DNA from: Acanthochlamys bracteata | Lineage: Eukaryota > Streptophyta > Magnoliopsida > Pandanales > Velloziaceae | DNA: 64,000 nt | Reading direction: 5' to 3' | NCBI GenBank assembly: GCA_019914995.1 | Contig: CM034128.1 | Span: 10,993,501-11,057,500, forward strand | Shown here: piece after piece, positions 60,742 through 64,000 of the stretch | How positions within the stretch are numbered: the first letter of the stretch is position 1 | Layout: each line of letters starts with the position of its first letter | Made by a program: the position numbers and the translations under genes | Notes under the pieces: generated by a model | Told to the model about the DNA's origin: nothing | Database searches by the model: none | The model's input: the letters and a program-made list of their open reading frames with translations, nothing else

Positions 60742-63120
60742 TGATTCGAATTTCAATCTCTCGCTTGCGCGCAGAGAGAGAAGAAGAAGAGACTGTGAAG
60801 AGTGAAATATAAAGTTAGAATTTGCAATTTTGGAAATTTTAGATGAAGGAGAGACCGGTTTATAACAGGAGAATATAACAGAGAAACGAAGAGAAAAGCA
60901 AATAAAGGAAAAACCAAAATATTTGTATGTGTGTAGGATATTCATTATTATTATTATTATATGAAGCTTTCAAAAAACAGGTGTCTATATATTTACTGGT
61001 TGTTGAAAACTTTTTTTTTTTCTTGAGATTGAAAGATTAAAATAAAGTTGTAGTTTTGTTAGTTTAAAATTCTAGAATTATCCAATGAGCTCTGATACAG
61101 ATCTAATAATGAGTTCTGATTAAAGAGTTGTTTGTAAATGCTTAAAATAAAATAAAAAAGTTTTTTAAAAATAAAGTAAAATTTAAAAAATAATGAAAGT
61201 ATCTATAAAAAATATTAATACATATTAATGTATTTGAATGTTCCAAATTTATAATTTTTTAAATATTATAAAATATTTATTAAAAATAAAAAATAAATTA
61301 ATATAATAAATTGAAACCAAATAAAGAACAAAAGAGTTCTAACTTTGATACGATGGAAATATTTGGTATTATTTATATCAACAAGTTCTTTTTATAAAGT
61401 CCCAATAACCGCGTAACGGTGTCCCCGTTAATGACACACCTAGCTTCTTTATCAGAGTTAGGGACTTAGGGGTACTTCAAATAAAAAATAAAAAATAAAA
61501 TTTTTTTTAAAATAATTTCAAAAAGGAATTTAATTTTTATAATTTAGTTATTATTTAAAGTAAGTTTTAAAAATAATTTAAAAATTTTTATATTTTAATT
61601 ATTTTTAAAAATAGGAAAATAAAAATAAAAATAAAACTATTTTGTTTCAGAAAACATAAAATAAAAAAATAAAATAAAAATCTATGTGTAACTATAATTC
61701 TAAAATATTTTATAATATTAAAATATATGAATTCATTAAAACTTTAAATTTGATAGACAAAATTAGAGTTTCGAAACATAATTTCGTTTCATCATTACCC
61801 GACTTCTGTGAAATAAAACTTTTCTAAAATAAAAAATATTTTTATTTTTTTAAAAAATAAATTTTATTTTTTTTTATTTTCAAAAAAATAATAAAAATAT
61901 GTAATAAAAAAATTTCACTCCATAAAATTTTTTTATAATTTCTAAAGTTTTAAATAAATTTTTTTTTATATTTATAAAAAATATATTAAAAAATATATAA
62001 TTAAAAAAATTAAAAAGTATCGTTTCAAACGCTCTTAGATAACAGTACTAATAAGTAGGTGCTCTGACTCGCAAGTTCACGTTTTAAAAACTATTTTTTA
62101 ATTTTTTTAATTTTATATTTTTTAATATATATTTTATAAATATTTAAAAATTTAAATAGTATAAAAAAATTTTACATAATAAAAATTTTTTATTATATAT
62201 TTTATTATTTTTTAAATAAAAAAATTAAAACTTATTTTCTAAAAAAAAAAAATACTTTTTATTTAAAAAAAAATTATTTATAAGCATTCTCGAACGACTC
62301 GAAAGACCGAATTCTACTCCAATCTTTTTTTCTTTTGGGTGTCGGTTTGGAAGGAGTTAAAAAGAAGCTCACGTTGTTACTTTTTAGCTTAACGATAAGA
62401 ACCAACGATGATTGCAGCATTTGATATAGAAATAATTTCAATAATAAATAATATTATTACCGATATAAAAATAATAAAAATAAGTCTAATTATTCTGTTA
62501 ATTCTAAAGATATTAGAATATAACTTTCAAATTTATTCAACTCAAAAATTTTCTTTTTTGTAATTATGCTTACACTAAAATATAACCTTAAACTATAAAA
62601 TAGACTCATAAAACTATAAAATTCCTAATAAAATATAACCTTAAACTCTAAATAGTTTTAATTCTAATAAAACACTAAAATTTATTACAATTGAGACTCT
62701 TAATATACCAAAATTCTAATTAATTTTAATTCTAATAAAATACTAAAAATTATTATGACCAGGCTCGACACTTGCTGCAACAGTTTTCATGAATGTTACA
62801 CAACGCCATGAACCCAGTACACTTTAGATACACAAAAAAACAGAAAACATTTTCTGATTACTTACCAAATCAACACCAAAGATCTACCGGCAAAAGCGAA
62901 CCAAGACAGTGCTGAAGTGTGTAACGGTTTTGACTAATAAATGTGAACAACACAAACAAAAGTTTTTCATCGTTTCTTGATTGAAAGTCTGGTCTTTAAA
63001 TAAATATTGTACAGATTAGGCAGTTCGTCCATGATAATTGGTTAAAATTAACGAAATCGGAACGCTTTGCAGGTTAGGAGATGTCAAACTTTGCAGTGTA
63101 CAAGTGAATGGTTAGAACAC
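60742..63120. other. AT-rich intergenic region between ARP4 and the JmjC gene
   Basis: Includes the JmjC 5' UTR and promoter (up to about 60.95 kb, ending in an ATT triplet run). The next 2 kb is extremely AT-rich and holds at least two decayed T-family MITE copies: about 61790-62035, with the ATAATAAAAATATGTAATAAAAAAATTTCACTC block, and about 62070-62295, in inverse orientation. Near ARP4 lies its 3' UTR. No coding or RNA gene seen. Confidence 0.6.
61790..62035. mobile_element. Decayed T-family MITE copy
   Basis: Shares with T1/T2 the order ATAATAAAAATATG.AATAAAAA.A..TCACTCC.TA.AATTTTTT, then TTTCTAAA.TTTTAAATAAATTTTT, and ends near CGTTTCAAACGCTC. Terminal repeats are eroded. A second copy follows in opposite orientation at about 62070-62295. 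Confidence 0.5.
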
Positions 63121-63668
63121 TCAGGGACATTTCCTCTGGATATAAGAAACTCCATGCTCTTCATACCTGACGTCAAAATAAGGAGTGAATTTGCAGTATA
63201 GGAATTACCATCACTGGAATAGTCCAAAGAGTAGAACAATTCCAAGATGTATGCACCAAAGTTTCTAAGTTTCTATAAACGTTGTGCGAGAGCATAGAGC
63301 AAAGCTTTCTTTTTCCCCTTTTAAAAGTTTTTTGAAAAGGAAGAGCATAGTACGAAGTTGCAAGAACTAAAAAGTAAACTTACTCTGCTTTGGAGAACCA
63401 CATTTGCTGAAATGATCCGAGGGATGCCAGAATGCTCCCACCAATCCAAACACTGCAAATGAGAAGCTTTTGTTACTCCACCAAATGATATGATGATGCA
63501 ATAATACAGGATTTAATGCTCTTATCACCGTACAGAATCCTCTCATAAAAAAATGAGAAAAGGAAAATGTAAAATGAGCACGGAGGTGAAACAAATATAC
63601 AACCTGAATCGTCTTTCAGTCGTGTTACCACTTGCAAGTACCTTAACCCTTGCAGCTTGGGGAGCCTC
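63121..63668 (-). CDS. ARP4: Actin-related protein 4 (ARP4), C-terminal exons (partial)
   Basis: Three exons: 63604-63668, 63384-63452 and 63121-63166. They encode [45 protein letters not shown] and [14 protein letters not shown]-stop, with all phases closing. This is the end of plant ARP4, the nuclear actin-related subunit shared by SWR1/INO80/SWI-SNF remodellers and the NuA4 acetyltransferase, and distinct from actin by NTTERR and YIQRKCP. The upstream exons lie past base 64000. From 63669 to 64000 the sequence reads as intron, with a pyrimidine tract before TTTTGCAG at 63669. Confidence 0.92.
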
Positions 63669-64000
63669 CTGCAAAAGCATTCATGAGATGTAACTTCGTT
63701 TACATAGAAAAAAAAAAAAAAAAAAGAAACAATGACGACTTCACTGAGTTAACTAATAATTTTACTGTCAAACATATAATGGAATTTCAGTATCAATCTT
63801 TGCTGCTGTTAATTTTGAATGAGTATGAAATACAAGAGAAGTGCACTTCAAAAGAAACTATATGGGTAATGAACACAACTGCAGTCACAACCAAAAGAAG
63901 CTTATTGTGTTGAAGGCTAAAAAGTTAACTTGGCCAGTTTTTAAAACAGAAGCCAAAAAAGGAGAAGATATTCTTCTCACTTTCCATTGTCCCAGATATC

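Noticed and set aside
61000-62700. Very AT-rich stretch as a possible organelle DNA insertion or matrix attachment site
   Set aside because: No organelle genes or recognisable plastid/mitochondrial motifs are present. Much of it is explained by decayed MITEs. AT content alone is not evidence for an attachment site.
1-64000. tRNA and other structured RNA genes
   Set aside because: I looked for tRNA A/B-box pairs and cloverleaf ends and found none. A scan with tRNAscan-SE and Infernal would settle this.

Overview
The window is nuclear DNA from a flowering plant, almost certainly a eudicot. Genes have GT-AG introns, some in UTRs, intergenic DNA is very AT-rich, and nearly every recognisable protein is a plant family (HUA2, plant-type KDM3 JmjC/WRC protein, YLS8, mitochondrial CLPP2, STT3B, RPN6, ARP4, a plastid J/ferredoxin protein). 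Nothing bacterial, viral or CRISPR-like is present. For HUA2, the JmjC gene, STT3B and YLS8 I traced exon boundaries by hand, and every exon phase closes.

Layout. 1-225 (+): last exon of a large sacsin-like RING protein. 0.9-6.0 kb (-): a decayed Ty1/copia retrotransposon with two short LTRs, next to a probable relic of the HCF136 5' end. 6.9-8.2 kb (-): an intronless, frameshifted IPT9 copy. 13.7-23.2 kb (-): HUA2, 11 coding exons, 1,478 aa, with a probable intron-containing 3' UTR reaching about 9.1 kb. 23.7-29.5 kb: a nest of palindromic elements, including two long foldback elements. 29.8-32.0 kb (+): J-domain/ferredoxin gene with a 1-base gap in exon 2. 32.9-37.0 kb (-): STT3B. 40.2-41.0 kb (-): CLPP2. 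43.0-44.7 kb (+): YLS8/DIM1. 45.5 kb (+): a 75-aa orphan gene with a TATA box and two G-boxes. 47.1-48.3 kb (+): RPN6. 49.2-53.9 kb (-): an unprocessed, many-times-broken PARC6 pseudogene. 55.0-60.7 kb (-): KDM3/JMJ25-like demethylase, 15 exons, 1,247 aa. 63.1-63.7 kb (-): last three exons of ARP4.

The genes do not form a pathway. They are housekeeping or regulatory genes acting in proteolysis (RPN6, CLPP2), splicing (YLS8), N-glycosylation (STT3B) and chromatin or RNA control (HUA2, JmjC, ARP4). The set sacsin-like, HCF136 relic, HUA2, J/ferredoxin and CLPP2 matches, from memory, a stretch of Arabidopsis chromosome 5 (At5g23110, 23120, 23150, 23240, 23140), so an ancestral block is partly preserved and reshuffled here.

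The most unusual content is the repeat layer: (i) a 3.5-kb foldback element with nearly 1-kb arms, (ii) a second foldback element with related ends, (iii) a palindromic MITE family of at least five members in HUA2 introns and intergenic DNA, apparently split by later insertions, and (iv) Tourist-like MITEs with clear 3-bp target duplications. No tRNA, rRNA or known ncRNA gene was recognised.
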